Source of the DNA: JAXGPP01 sp964436865
Lineage (GTDB): Bacteria > Planctomycetota > Planctomycetia > Pirellulales > Thermoguttaceae
Assembly: GCA_964436865.1 (NCBI GenBank)
Contig: CAYTFK010000387.1
Span: 1-6,183, forward strand
Length of the DNA stretch: 6,183 nucleotides
Reading direction: 5' to 3'
Below are positions 1 through 5,897 of the stretch, piece by piece. The notes beneath the pieces were generated by a model. It was not told where the DNA came from, did not search any database, and saw only the letters and a program-made list of their open reading frames with translations. The position numbers were made by a program, and so were the translations under genes. How positions within the stretch are numbered: position 1 is the first letter of the stretch; every line of letters begins with the position of its first letter.

Positions 1-16
1 GCTATGGGGACGGCGG

Positions 17-38
17 CGGGCGGGCTTCAGGCCGCCCG
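17..38. other. GC-rich hairpin near the left edge, possible 3' end of an upstream transcript
   Basis: Bases 17-25 can pair with 31-38, giving eight G-C pairs with one bulged G at 22 and a five-base TTCAG loop. No T-run follows on the plus strand, so it is not a textbook intrinsic terminator. It lies about 95 bases before the first gene and could end a gene beyond the left edge. In DNA this GC-rich such pairing can arise by chance. Apart from this hairpin I see nothing recognisable in bases 1-133. Confidence 0.25.
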
Positions 39-133
39 GCCGAAGATGGAGGGGAGAGGATCGAGATACGACCACGCATACTGCGGCCGGAATTGCTCCG
101 ACGCACACACGTGGCAACGTCAGGAATCGAGCC

Positions 134-991
134 ATGACCACGAGGATTGCCATTCTCGGTGCCGCCGGGCAGATGGGCACGCGCATCAGCCGTTCGTTGC
201 ACGGCGAAGCCGACTACGAGGCGATGCATGTCGAGGGAAATCCGGAGGGGCAGGAGAAGATCCGGCAGCGTGGCGACAGGCCGTCTCGATTCGAAGACGC
301 CGTCGCGGCGGCCGATGTGGTGATCATGGCAGTGCCCGACCGCCTCATCGGCAAGGTGTCGGCAGCGGCCATCGGAAAGATGCGGTCCGGGGCAATGATG
401 GTATGTCTCGATCCGGCGGCACCCTACGCGGGGTTGATTCCCGAACACCCCGACATTTCGGTGTTTGTCTGCCATCCGGCTCATCCTTCGGTCTTCAATG
501 AAGAGGCGACCCTCGAAGCGCGGTTTGATTTCTTCGGGTCGGGCAAGGCGCGGCAACCGATTGTCTGCGCGTTGCTGCGCGGGCCGGAGGCGGATTACGC
601 AAGGGGGCAGAAACTGGCGATGACGATGTGGAAGCCGGTCAGCCGCGCGCACCGCATCACGGTCGAACAGATGGCGATCCTCGAACCGGTTCTCTCCGAG
701 ACGGTGGCGGCCACCTGCGTGGCGATCATCCGCGAAGCGACGGACGAGGCGGTTCGCCGCGGGGTGCCGGCCGAAGCCGCCCGCGATTTTGTCCTGGGCC
801 ACGTGTTCTACGAGTTGGGGATCGCTTTCGAAAAGGCGGGCTTCGCCAAACCCGAGGGAACACGCAAGACCGTCGAGGAGGCGAAGAAGCACATCCTCCA
901 ACCCGACTGGAAGAAGGTCTTCGAACCGGCAGCGCTGCTGGAGAGCGTGAAGAAGATCACCGGCACCTGGCCGGAGGGGTATAACGCTTAG
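134..991 (+). CDS. ApnO-like NAD-dependent oxidoreductase (phosphogluconate dehydrogenase C-terminal family)
   Basis: A 285-residue, probably cytoplasmic enzyme. Residues 1-110 form a Rossmann domain: the dinucleotide loop GAAGQMG is at 9-15 after a beta strand, an acidic residue follows the second strand (E34), and AVPD at 66-69 closes the nucleotide site as in 6-phosphogluconate/3-hydroxyacid dehydrogenases. HPAHPSVFNEE (114-124), HRITVEQMAILEP (173-185) and GH at 222-223 match, from memory, the D-apionate oxidoisomerase ApnO and relatives carrying the phosphogluconate dehydrogenase C-terminal domain. ApnO oxidises and isomerises D-apionate to 3-oxo-isoapionate in apiose breakdown. The length fits that family. 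The start is supported by AGGAA seven bases upstream of ATG. No apiose genes (transaldolase/RuBisCO-like enzymes, kinases, transporters) are next to it, so the substrate is uncertain. Family membership is fairly sure; the apionate reaction is a guess, and another sugar-acid dehydrogenase is possible. Confidence 0.8.
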   Translation: MTTRIAILGAAGQMGTRISRSLHGEADYEAMHVEGNPEGQEKIRQRGDRPSRFEDAVAAADVVIMAVPDRLIGKVSAAAIGKMRSGAMMVCLDPAAPYAGLIPEHPDISVFVCHPAHPSVFNEEATLEARFDFFGSGKARQPIVCALLRGPEADYARGQKLAMTMWKPVSRAHRITVEQMAILEPVLSETVAATCVAIIREATDEAVRRGVPAEAARDFVLGHVFYELGIAFEKAGFAKPEGTRKTVEEAKKHILQPDWKKVFEPAALLESVKKITGTWPEGYNA

Positions 992-1213
992 CTGCTTCCT
1001 GGTGCGGCAAGTGTCCGCTCCCCGTCGCGGCCCGCCCCAATTTGCTGTCTGTGCGGCTGGAAACCGGGCGCTTCCTGTCGGCATCCCTTCTCTCTTCATG
1101 GGGAGGTGGCGAAGAATTGGTCGGCCGGGGCACCGCGACCCAAGTCCTTCGACGTCGCGGCTGTCGTGCGGGGTGGCGCCTGTCTTACCAACGTCCTTCG
1201 GGGAATCTCTGCC
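992..1213. other. Non-coding leader between the ApnO-like gene and the cytochrome gene
   Basis: About 220 bases with no gene I can support. The cytochrome reading frame stays open through part of it, from a GTG at 1106, but that extension has no ribosome binding site and would bury the signal peptide. I see no convincing -35/-10 pair and no terminator with a T-run. The gap suggests that the cytochrome gene has its own promoter and is not in an operon with the gene before it. Confidence 0.4.
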
Positions 1214-2830
1214 ATGAATCGCCAACGTCGTTTCTACGTGCGCAGCGTGGTTTTTCTCGTACTCGGCGCGGTTGCCGGCTGGCCGCTTCTGGCTCAGCAG
1301 CCGCCAACAAGACGGCCCGCTGCACCACCAACCCGGCAGCAGCAACCTGTACTGCAACAGTCGCCTGCTGCAGCGCCGGCCGCCGCGGCGCGAACGCTGC
1401 CCGATGCCGTCCAGGAGGCGCAGACCCCGCGCGAGGCGGCGGCCACCCGGCCCGAACAGCAGAAGAACGATCACGACCGATCTGATGTCTTCTCGGCCGC
1501 TAAAGCGCCGCCCAGTTCGCCGGCTTTCAAGACGCAGCCCGACGAGGGAAAGATCCTGGGATTCGATTTCTACCGCGACCCGCTCAATGCGAAAGAACCA
1601 TTCCAGACTTTTGAAGAGACGATGCGGGCCGACGCGGCGATGAAGCCCAAGGTCATGGAAGCCCAGCGCGCGTTGCTCGAGAAGAGATATAACCTCACGC
1701 CCAGGCTCGATCCGGAGTGCCGCATGACGCGCGGCAAGCCGGTGCCGGTGGGTCCGACAGCGCGCCTGGCCGATGGGCTCACGTGGGAGAAGATCGGCCA
1801 AATGTCGCCCGACGACATTCGCCAGCAGGACGCGTTTCCTTACCCATCACTTCCTCATCCAAAGCAGGTCACCGGCGGGCAGGTCTTCCCGCAGATGCAG
1901 ATCGACATGTTCCCGCGGCTGGAGCGGTTCGATGTCGATTTCGATCTGCCCGAGGCATTCTTGCCGGAGTTTCCGCCGGCGATCTTCTTGCAGAACCGGC
2001 CCGAGTTGGGCGATGTCTCGCGCGGAGAGGTCGTTTCAATCAACAATTACTACCGGTTGTTCAAGGATCTCCTCACGCCCGTGCAGTTGGACGGGTTGCG
2101 GTTGCTGCTGACGCCGCTGCCGCAGGAGGAGTTCAATCCGACCGACGACCGCAAGAGTGCCCAACCCAGCCTGGGCGTAAGCTGCCTCGACTGCCATGTA
2201 AACGGCCATACGACCGCGCAGTTCCATCTGAACCCGGACAATCGGCCGCAGGAGCGGCGATTCCGGCTCGATACGGTGAGCCTCCGGGGGATGTTTGCGC
2301 AGCAGATCCACGGCTCGAAGCGCAGCCTGCGGTCGGTGGAGGATTTCACCGAGTTCGAGCAGCGCACGGCCTACTTCAACGGCGATCCGGTGCACGCCAT
2401 GAAGAAGGGGCTGATGATTCTCGACCGCGTCCAGGTGAGCCACATGGCGCAGATGCAGAACATGTTTGACTTCCCGCCCGCGCCGAAACTGGACATCGAG
2501 GGCCGCCTGCGAAAGGACCTGGCCACGGAGAGCGAACTCCGCGGCGAGGCGTTGTTCCACGGCAAAGCCCAATGCGCCGGCTGCCATCCGGCGCCGTTCT
2601 ATCTCGACAATCGCATGCACGATCTGAAGGTCGAGCGGTTTGTGGACGAGGCCCCGCTGGGCCCGATCAAGGCCTTCACGCTCCGCGGCATCAAGGATAG
2701 CCCGCCGTACATGCACGACGGCCGCTGTCTCACGCTGGAAGACACCGTCGAGTTCTTCAATCTGGTGCAGGGCCTGCAATTGACCGCGCAAGAGAAGACC
2801 GACCTGGTGGCCTTTATGCGGCAGCTTTGA
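1214..2830 (+). CDS. Exported di-heme c-type cytochrome, cytochrome c peroxidase/MauG-like
   Basis: A 538-residue protein predicted to act outside the cytoplasmic membrane. Residues 1-27 are a Sec signal peptide (RQRR, hydrophobic core, likely cut after LLA). Residues 28-80 are rich in Pro, Ala and Gln and probably a flexible linker. Residues 108-323 form a region I do not recognise. Two covalent heme c motifs follow: CLDCH at 324-328 and CAGCH at 454-458, a spacing of 130 residues like that of bacterial di-heme peroxidases. The segment after heme 2 (LRG at 490-492, PPYMHDG at 497-503, TLEDTVEFFN at 507-516) is typical of that superfamily. Known members reduce hydrogen peroxide or oxidise protein or small-molecule partners; which applies here cannot be told. 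Between the hemes there is no tryptophan, although CCP and MauG use one for electron transfer, so ordinary peroxidase activity is doubtful. The ATG at 1214 is chosen because it directly begins the signal peptide, with GGGGA upstream. Confidence 0.85.
   Translation: MNRQRRFYVRSVVFLVLGAVAGWPLLAQQPPTRRPAAPPTRQQQPVLQQSPAAAPAAAARTLPDAVQEAQTPREAAATRPEQQKNDHDRSDVFSAAKAPPSSPAFKTQPDEGKILGFDFYRDPLNAKEPFQTFEETMRADAAMKPKVMEAQRALLEKRYNLTPRLDPECRMTRGKPVPVGPTARLADGLTWEKIGQMSPDDIRQQDAFPYPSLPHPKQVTGGQVFPQMQIDMFPRLERFDVDFDLPEAFLPEFPPAIFLQNRPELGDVSRGEVVSINNYYRLFKDLLTPVQLDGLRLLLTPLPQEEFNPTDDRKSAQPSLGVSCLDCHVNGHTTAQFHLNPDNRPQERRFRLDTVSLRGMFAQQIHGSKRSLRSVEDFTEFEQRTAYFNGDPVHAMKKGLMILDRVQVSHMAQMQNMFDFPPAPKLDIEGRLRKDLATESELRGEALFHGKAQCAGCHPAPFYLDNRMHDLKVERFVDEAPLGPIKAFTLRGIKDSPPYMHDGRCLTLEDTVEFFNLVQGLQLTAQEKTDLVAFMRQL
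1301..1393 (+). repeat. Low-complexity Pro/Ala/Gln-coding tract in the cytochrome gene
   Basis: This stretch is dominated by CAG/CAA, GCN and CCN codons and encodes cytochrome residues 30-60, with PPTR appearing twice (30-33 and 38-41). It follows the predicted signal-peptide cleavage site and looks like a disordered spacer that holds the heme domains away from the membrane or wall. It is not a regular tandem DNA repeat. Confidence 0.5.
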
Positions 2831-2836
2831 GCCGGG

Positions 2837-2874
2837 GCAGCCGCGACAGGACGCTCACGGGCTGAGTCGGCTGC
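2837..2874. terminator. Compound stem-loop after the cytochrome gene
   Basis: GCAGCCG at 2837-2843 is the exact reverse complement of CGGCTGC at 2868-2874. Inside the 24-base loop a second small stem forms (CTCA 2854-2857 with TGAG 2863-2866, five-base loop). It begins six bases after the cytochrome stop codon. There is no T-run, so it may stabilise the 3' end or assist termination rather than be a classical intrinsic terminator. Confidence 0.4.
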
Positions 2875-2881
2875 GAATTGT

Positions 2882-2923
2882 GGCGTCTCGCCGCGTCTGG
2901 TTCATTGGACGCGACGAGACGTC
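2882..2923. terminator. Long inverted repeat between convergent genes, likely bidirectional terminator
   Basis: Bases 2882-2897 pair with 2908-2923: sixteen positions with one C-A mismatch (2891/2914) and one G-T wobble (2883/2922), closing a ten-base loop. On the opposite strand the mismatch becomes a wobble and the wobble a mismatch, so the hairpin is about equally stable in either transcript. It lies 51 bases after the cytochrome stop and 26 bases beyond the end of the DUF4838 gene, exactly where a shared terminator is expected. On the plus strand the arm is followed by CCCTTT, a weak T-run; on the minus strand no T-run follows. The structure is clear in the sequence; terminator function is inferred. 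Confidence 0.6.
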
Positions 2924-2949
2924 CCCTTTGCGGGAACGAGATCTTGCGC

Positions 2950-4083
2950 CTACGGGCGTGTCTCGGCTATGGCGCGGGCATACTCGGCGATGGGAGGCTC
3001 GCCGAAGCGGCGTACATAGTCGCCGTCGATCCACGCTCCGAAGCTCGTGACGTGGCGAATGCCGCGCTTGGCATAGGCAGCAAGGTCGGCTTTGAGCACT
3101 TCCTCGTTCCACGGCAGCCGGGCGACGTTTTCCCGCCGCCAGGAGGAGAATCGCGACACGTCGAGCCAGTATTCCAGAGCTTGCGCGCCGTCGCGGCCGA
3201 AAATTTCCAGGTTGGCGTCGAGCAGGTCGAGCAGTTCGCCATGGCTGGGGCCGCTGCCCGGGCGCGCGTCGCGCTGGGCGAACGGCACGTCATAGCGGCG
3301 GCTGATGGGGGCGAACTCGAGGAAGATGCCCGGCGACGGCTTGACTGCTTTCGGCGGGCGGAGCGTTCCGGCGTAGGCCAGATGGGCCAGTGTGGCCCGT
3401 AGGTCGTCCTCTCGCAGCGCCGCCAGCACCCGGTTCTCCAGCACCAGCGCCTGTTCGCTGTCGGACAACTCGCGGCATTTCGGGCAGCGGCACATCGGCT
3501 GGCCGTCGTCGATCCAGTAGAAGTACCGACCGGTTGTCGGGCGCAGCAGCCGGGCGTATCTCACTGCATTGGCGCAGACCGTCTCCAGCGCGGCTTCCGA
3601 ATGCACGCAGAGGTTGAAGTCGCGCACCCGATCGCCCCGCTCATTCATGGGAAACATCTCCGGATGGCGGTCGAAGAGCGACCGCGGCAGGAGGTCGGAC
3701 ATGGCGTGCAGTTCGTGCTCCACTGCGACGCCGAACCGGCGGCAGTCGTCGAGAAACGCCTGGCCGCGATCGGTGGCGAGAAACTCCGCGACCTGGTGGG
3801 GAAAGATGTGGGTGCCGATCGTCGTCAGGCCGGCGCGGTGGGCCCGCTCGGGCCAGTCGAGCGTCCGCAGATCGTCGACCACGAGTACGATGCCGCGGGT
3901 GAGGAATGTGGACGGTTGGGCCGACGCAAGTGCCCCGGTTTCGTGGCATCTGCAGGCGATGGCGGCGGCGGCGAATGTCTTCAAAAACGCGCGCCGAGAC
4001 AAGGACGGTGCGGTGGCAAGTGGCATTCCAATCAGGCCGCGGGACGACGCGCCTGAGCCTGACATTGCAGCGGCCGAAAGCAT
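2950..4083 (-). CDS. Tat-exported DUF4838 domain protein
   Basis: A 377-residue protein. Residues 29-35 (SRRAFLK) are a twin-arginine motif, followed by an alanine-rich stretch and a likely signal-peptidase site after ASA at 53-55, so it should be exported folded. The mature part resembles DUF4838, a glycosidase-like family of unknown activity often found near polysaccharide-degradation genes: HPEMFPMNERG (140-150), NLCVHSEA (157-164), the YFYWIDDG strand (187-194), the cysteine cluster CRCPKC at 198-203 and the RPPKAVKPSPG segment (242-252). The three cysteines suggest a metal or structural site. D192 and D193 sit where the family has a conserved polar pair and may matter for activity. Many relatives are much longer and carry extra sugar-binding domains; this is close to the bare domain. 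The start at 4083 is preferred over in-frame ATGs at 4065 and 4026 because only it has a good ribosome binding site (GGAG seven bases upstream). Export signal and domain are well supported; substrate unknown. Confidence 0.78.
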   Translation of the reverse strand: MLSAAAMSGSGASSRGLIGMPLATAPSLSRRAFLKTFAAAAIACRCHETGALASAQPSTFLTRGIVLVVDDLRTLDWPERAHRAGLTTIGTHIFPHQVAEFLATDRGQAFLDDCRRFGVAVEHELHAMSDLLPRSLFDRHPEMFPMNERGDRVRDFNLCVHSEAALETVCANAVRYARLLRPTTGRYFYWIDDGQPMCRCPKCRELSDSEQALVLENRVLAALREDDLRATLAHLAYAGTLRPPKAVKPSPGIFLEFAPISRRYDVPFAQRDARPGSGPSHGELLDLLDANLEIFGRDGAQALEYWLDVSRFSSWRRENVARLPWNEEVLKADLAAYAKRGIRHVTSFGAWIDGDYVRRFGEPPIAEYARAIAETRP

Positions 4084-4122
4084 GGTTCTTCTCCGGCAAG
4101 ACTGGGCCTCCCGCCCGCCGCG

Positions 4123-4151
4123 TTGCTGCGACCGGGCATCATCCGTACAAT
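4123..4151 (+). promoter_or_regulatory. Sigma-70-type promoter of the PAC2 gene
   Basis: TTGCTG at 4123-4128 and TACAAT at 4146-4151 are separated by exactly 17 bases; TACAAT differs from the consensus -10 box at one position. Transcription would begin about 4158-4161, on or just before the ATG at 4161. The placement implies a transcript with almost no leader, consistent with the absence of a ribosome binding site before that ATG. It lies within the 77-base divergent region shared with the DUF4838 gene, for which I found no clear promoter. Confidence 0.55.
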
Positions 4152-4160
4152 AGCAGCACT

Positions 4161-5012
4161 ATGGACGAAATCAATCAGTTGCTCAAGCTCCAGCGTTGCC
4201 CCAAGCTGCCCGGCGGAACCCTGCTGTTGGCACTTACCGGTTGGATGGACGGCGGCGAGGTCTCCACCGGAACAGTGAGCCGGCTGGTGCATCTGTTGGA
4301 CGCGCCATCGATCGGCGAGATCGATCCGGAGCCCTTCTTCATCTACAATTTCCCCGGTTCGATGGAGGTGGCGGCGTTGTTCCGCCCGCCGGTGGAGATC
4401 GAGGACGGACTTCTGAAGTCGATCGAGATGCCCACCAACTTGTTTTACGTGCACGAGGCGGCGAACCTGATGCTGTTCGTGGGCAGGGAGCCCAATCTGC
4501 GCTGGCGGACGTACGCCGAGTGCATCTTCGAAGCGGCGCGGCGGGCGGAGCTGAGCCATATACTGTTCATCGGCTCCTTTGGCGGGGCCATTCCTCACAC
4601 CCGCGCCCCGCGGCTCTATGTGAGCTGTTCCGACGAGGAGTTGCTCAAGGAAATGGAGCAGTACGCGGTCCGGCGCAGCGCCTACGCCGGGCCCGGTTCA
4701 TTCACCAACTTCCTGATGGCCAACGCCGCTTCGCGGGGGCTGAAGATGGCGTCGCTGGTGGCCGAAGTTCCCGGCTATCTGCAGGGAACCAACCCGGTAA
4801 GCATCGAGGCCGTTACGCGGCGACTGGCCAAGCTGCTCAAGCTGCCGCTCAATCTCGACGAGTTGCGGGCCGCCAGCACGGAGTGGGAGCTGCAAGTCAC
4901 CGGCGCCATCGAGCAGGATAAAGAGATGGCCGAGAAGGTCCGCGCCATGGAAGAAGCGTACGACAACGATCTGCTGGAACTCGACGCCGACCAGGAGGCC
5001 GCTGAGGAATAG
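4161..5012 (+). CDS. PAC2 family protein (proteasome assembly chaperone-like)
   Basis: A 283-residue soluble, probably cytoplasmic protein of the PAC2 family (related to eukaryotic proteasome assembly chaperone 2 and found widely in archaea, actinobacteria and planctomycetes). The signature GWMDGGEVSTGTV at 27-39 follows a first hydrophobic strand (LLLALT, 21-26). FIGSFGGAIPHTRAP at 136-150 forms the second conserved core strand and glycine loop, and GPGSFTNFL (177-185) and AEVPGYLQG (201-209) complete the fold. Residues 250-283 are highly charged and probably a helix ending in an acidic tail. The bacterial function is not established; no proteasome subunit, Pup-ligase or ATPase gene is in the window. 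The frame is open upstream to 3906, but that part is antisense to the DUF4838 gene and the family homology begins at this ATG. No ribosome binding site precedes it (AGCAGCACT). It converges on the next gene with a 12-base gap. Confidence 0.85.
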   Translation: MDEINQLLKLQRCPKLPGGTLLLALTGWMDGGEVSTGTVSRLVHLLDAPSIGEIDPEPFFIYNFPGSMEVAALFRPPVEIEDGLLKSIEMPTNLFYVHEAANLMLFVGREPNLRWRTYAECIFEAARRAELSHILFIGSFGGAIPHTRAPRLYVSCSDEELLKEMEQYAVRRSAYAGPGSFTNFLMANAASRGLKMASLVAEVPGYLQGTNPVSIEAVTRRLAKLLKLPLNLDELRAASTEWELQVTGAIEQDKEMAEKVRAMEEAYDNDLLELDADQEAAEE

Positions 5013-5024
5013 CTGATCGACCTT

Positions 5025-5654
5025 TCAGGCGACAAGTCCTCGGGCCAGTATGTAAACTGTCACGGCGGCGAGCGTCGATGCTGCGATGGGCCGTCGGCGC
5101 GATGGAGATCGCGCCATGGCGAGCATTCCGGCGACCATCACCACGGTGGCGCCCGGGTCGCCCCAAGGCACCATGGGGTAGATCCAGCCACGATCCGAGA
5201 ACGGCCACAGCAGTTTCAGGTGCCAGTCGCTGAGCGTCGCCGTGCCCGAAAACAGCAAGTCGGCCACAAGGTGACTCGTGGCGGCGGCGACCGCCACGAA
5301 GATCCAAATCGCTCCCTCGCGCCACGATCGCGTCGGCCGGGGTGGAATCGGGTCGGTGGCAATCTCCACCGGAAGGATCAGCGCGAGCCAACGGGCCGCC
5401 CGGGTAGTCAGATCCAAGCCATAGTCGGCAGCCCCCAGAACGACGCCGATCGCGACGCAGGCGATGATGTTGTGGCCCCATACCCGGTGGGCATCTGCGA
5501 AGAGATCGGCGCCGAACAGGATGGTCAGACCGTCCCAGTCGGGGATCATTGCGGCCGCGCCGGCGAGGGCTGCCAGTTGCCAGCCATGTCGGCGGTCGAG
5601 ACCGCCGGCCACGACACCATTGATGCCCAGTAGCGCGTGTTCAATACTGGTCAT
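5025..5654 (-). CDS. Membrane-bound metal-dependent hydrolase, YdjM/DUF457 type
   Basis: A 209-residue integral membrane protein. It has the pattern of the YdjM-like predicted metal-dependent hydrolases: an N-terminal His (H6 in EHALLG), IPDWDGL with D39 and D41 (37-43), AHRVWGHN with H56 and H61 (55-62) and TSHLVADLL with H128 and D132 (126-134), followed by the HLKLLWPF segment (145-152) that is usual near the end of the conserved core. These His/Asp residues likely bind a metal. Hydrophobic segments near 24-37, 62-80, 113-128, 168-181 and 188-207 suggest four or five membrane passes. Escherichia coli YdjM is an SOS-regulated inner membrane protein; no LexA-like site was seen here. Substrate is unknown. 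The ATG at 5654 immediately begins the conserved core, though there is no clear ribosome binding site upstream. The stop codon lies 12 bases from that of the PAC2 gene, leaving no room for a separate terminator. Confidence 0.8.
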   Translation of the reverse strand: MTSIEHALLGINGVVAGGLDRRHGWQLAALAGAAAMIPDWDGLTILFGADLFADAHRVWGHNIIACVAIGVVLGAADYGLDLTTRAARWLALILPVEIATDPIPPRPTRSWREGAIWIFVAVAAATSHLVADLLFSGTATLSDWHLKLLWPFSDRGWIYPMVPWGDPGATVVMVAGMLAMARSPSRRRPIAASTLAAVTVYILARGLVA

Positions 5655-5819
5655 GGCCGAACCGGCTTCAGTCGGTAACGGTCCTTATGTGAGCCGAGTC
5701 GCAGTCCCGCGAAATGGGTTGTCGGCACCCCCTCGCATGCCGTCTATGGCGATACAGTCGGCATCGGCCTCACAATCGGCGCGATTTCTCATTCCTTGAA
5801 GCAGAAAGTCGAGGGAAGC

Positions 5820-5851
5820 TTGACGATGGGCTTCGGGCCAAACACTATATT
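5820..5851 (+). promoter_or_regulatory. Possible promoter of the small secreted protein gene
   Basis: TTGACG at 5820-5825 matches the -35 consensus at five of six positions. The AT-rich run CACTATATT at 5843-5851 offers -10 boxes at several spacings: CACTAT at 17 bases, ACTATA at 18, or the best hexamer TATATT at an overlong 20. A start near 5856-5858 would give a leader of about 40 bases containing the GGAGG site. The -35 match is good; the exact -10 is uncertain. Confidence 0.4.
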
Positions 5852-5886
5852 CGCCGAGACACCCGACTCAATTCAAGTTGCCATAC

Positions 5887-5891
5887 GGAGG
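5887..5891 (+). promoter_or_regulatory. Strong ribosome binding site deciding the start at 5898
   Basis: GGAGG lies six bases before the ATG at 5898. It is the best Shine-Dalgarno match found before any gene in this window and fixes the start against an upstream in-frame ATG at 5796, which has no such site and would place 34 polar residues before the signal peptide. Confidence 0.75.
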
Positions 5892-5897
5892 TTCTTC

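Larger units (their letters stand above)
5655..5897. other. Divergent intergenic region
   Basis: About 240 bases between the start of the membrane hydrolase gene and the start of the small secreted protein gene. It must hold promoters for both directions. I found no protein fragment in any frame resembling a known family and no RNA gene. The only promoter-like element I can point to is the TTGACG element at 5820. Confidence 0.5.

Noticed and set aside
1106..1213. Longer start (GTG at 1106) for the cytochrome
   Set aside because: It would add 36 residues in front of a complete signal peptide, and no ribosome binding site is properly spaced before it.
2..1801. Very long minus-strand open frame (599 codons) across the ApnO-like and cytochrome genes
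   Set aside because: Its translation is Arg/Gly/Leu/His-rich with no recognisable domain, and it runs antisense to two well-supported genes. Long antisense frames are expected in GC-rich coding DNA.
2036..2791. Minus-strand open frame of 251 codons antisense to the cytochrome gene
   Set aside because: It mirrors the heme-domain coding sequence, has biased composition and matches no family I know.
3953..3964. Lipobox reading of the DUF4838 leader (cysteine at residue 44)
   Set aside because: The residues before C44 are A-I-A, lacking the usual Leu/Val/Ile three positions before the cysteine, and a good ASA cleavage site follows at 53-55.
3569..4153. Plus-strand open frame of 194 codons antisense to the DUF4838 gene
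   Set aside because: Ser/Arg-rich translation without domain features, and the opposite strand carries a convincing gene.
3906..4160. Upstream extension of the PAC2 reading frame
   Set aside because: It overlaps the 5' part of the DUF4838 gene in antisense, and the conserved PAC2 sequence begins right after ATG 4161, where a promoter also sits.
5796..5897. Longer form of the small secreted protein starting at 5796
   Set aside because: It would place 34 residues ahead of a clean signal peptide and ignore the strong GGAGG at 5887. The -35 element would also fall inside the coding region.
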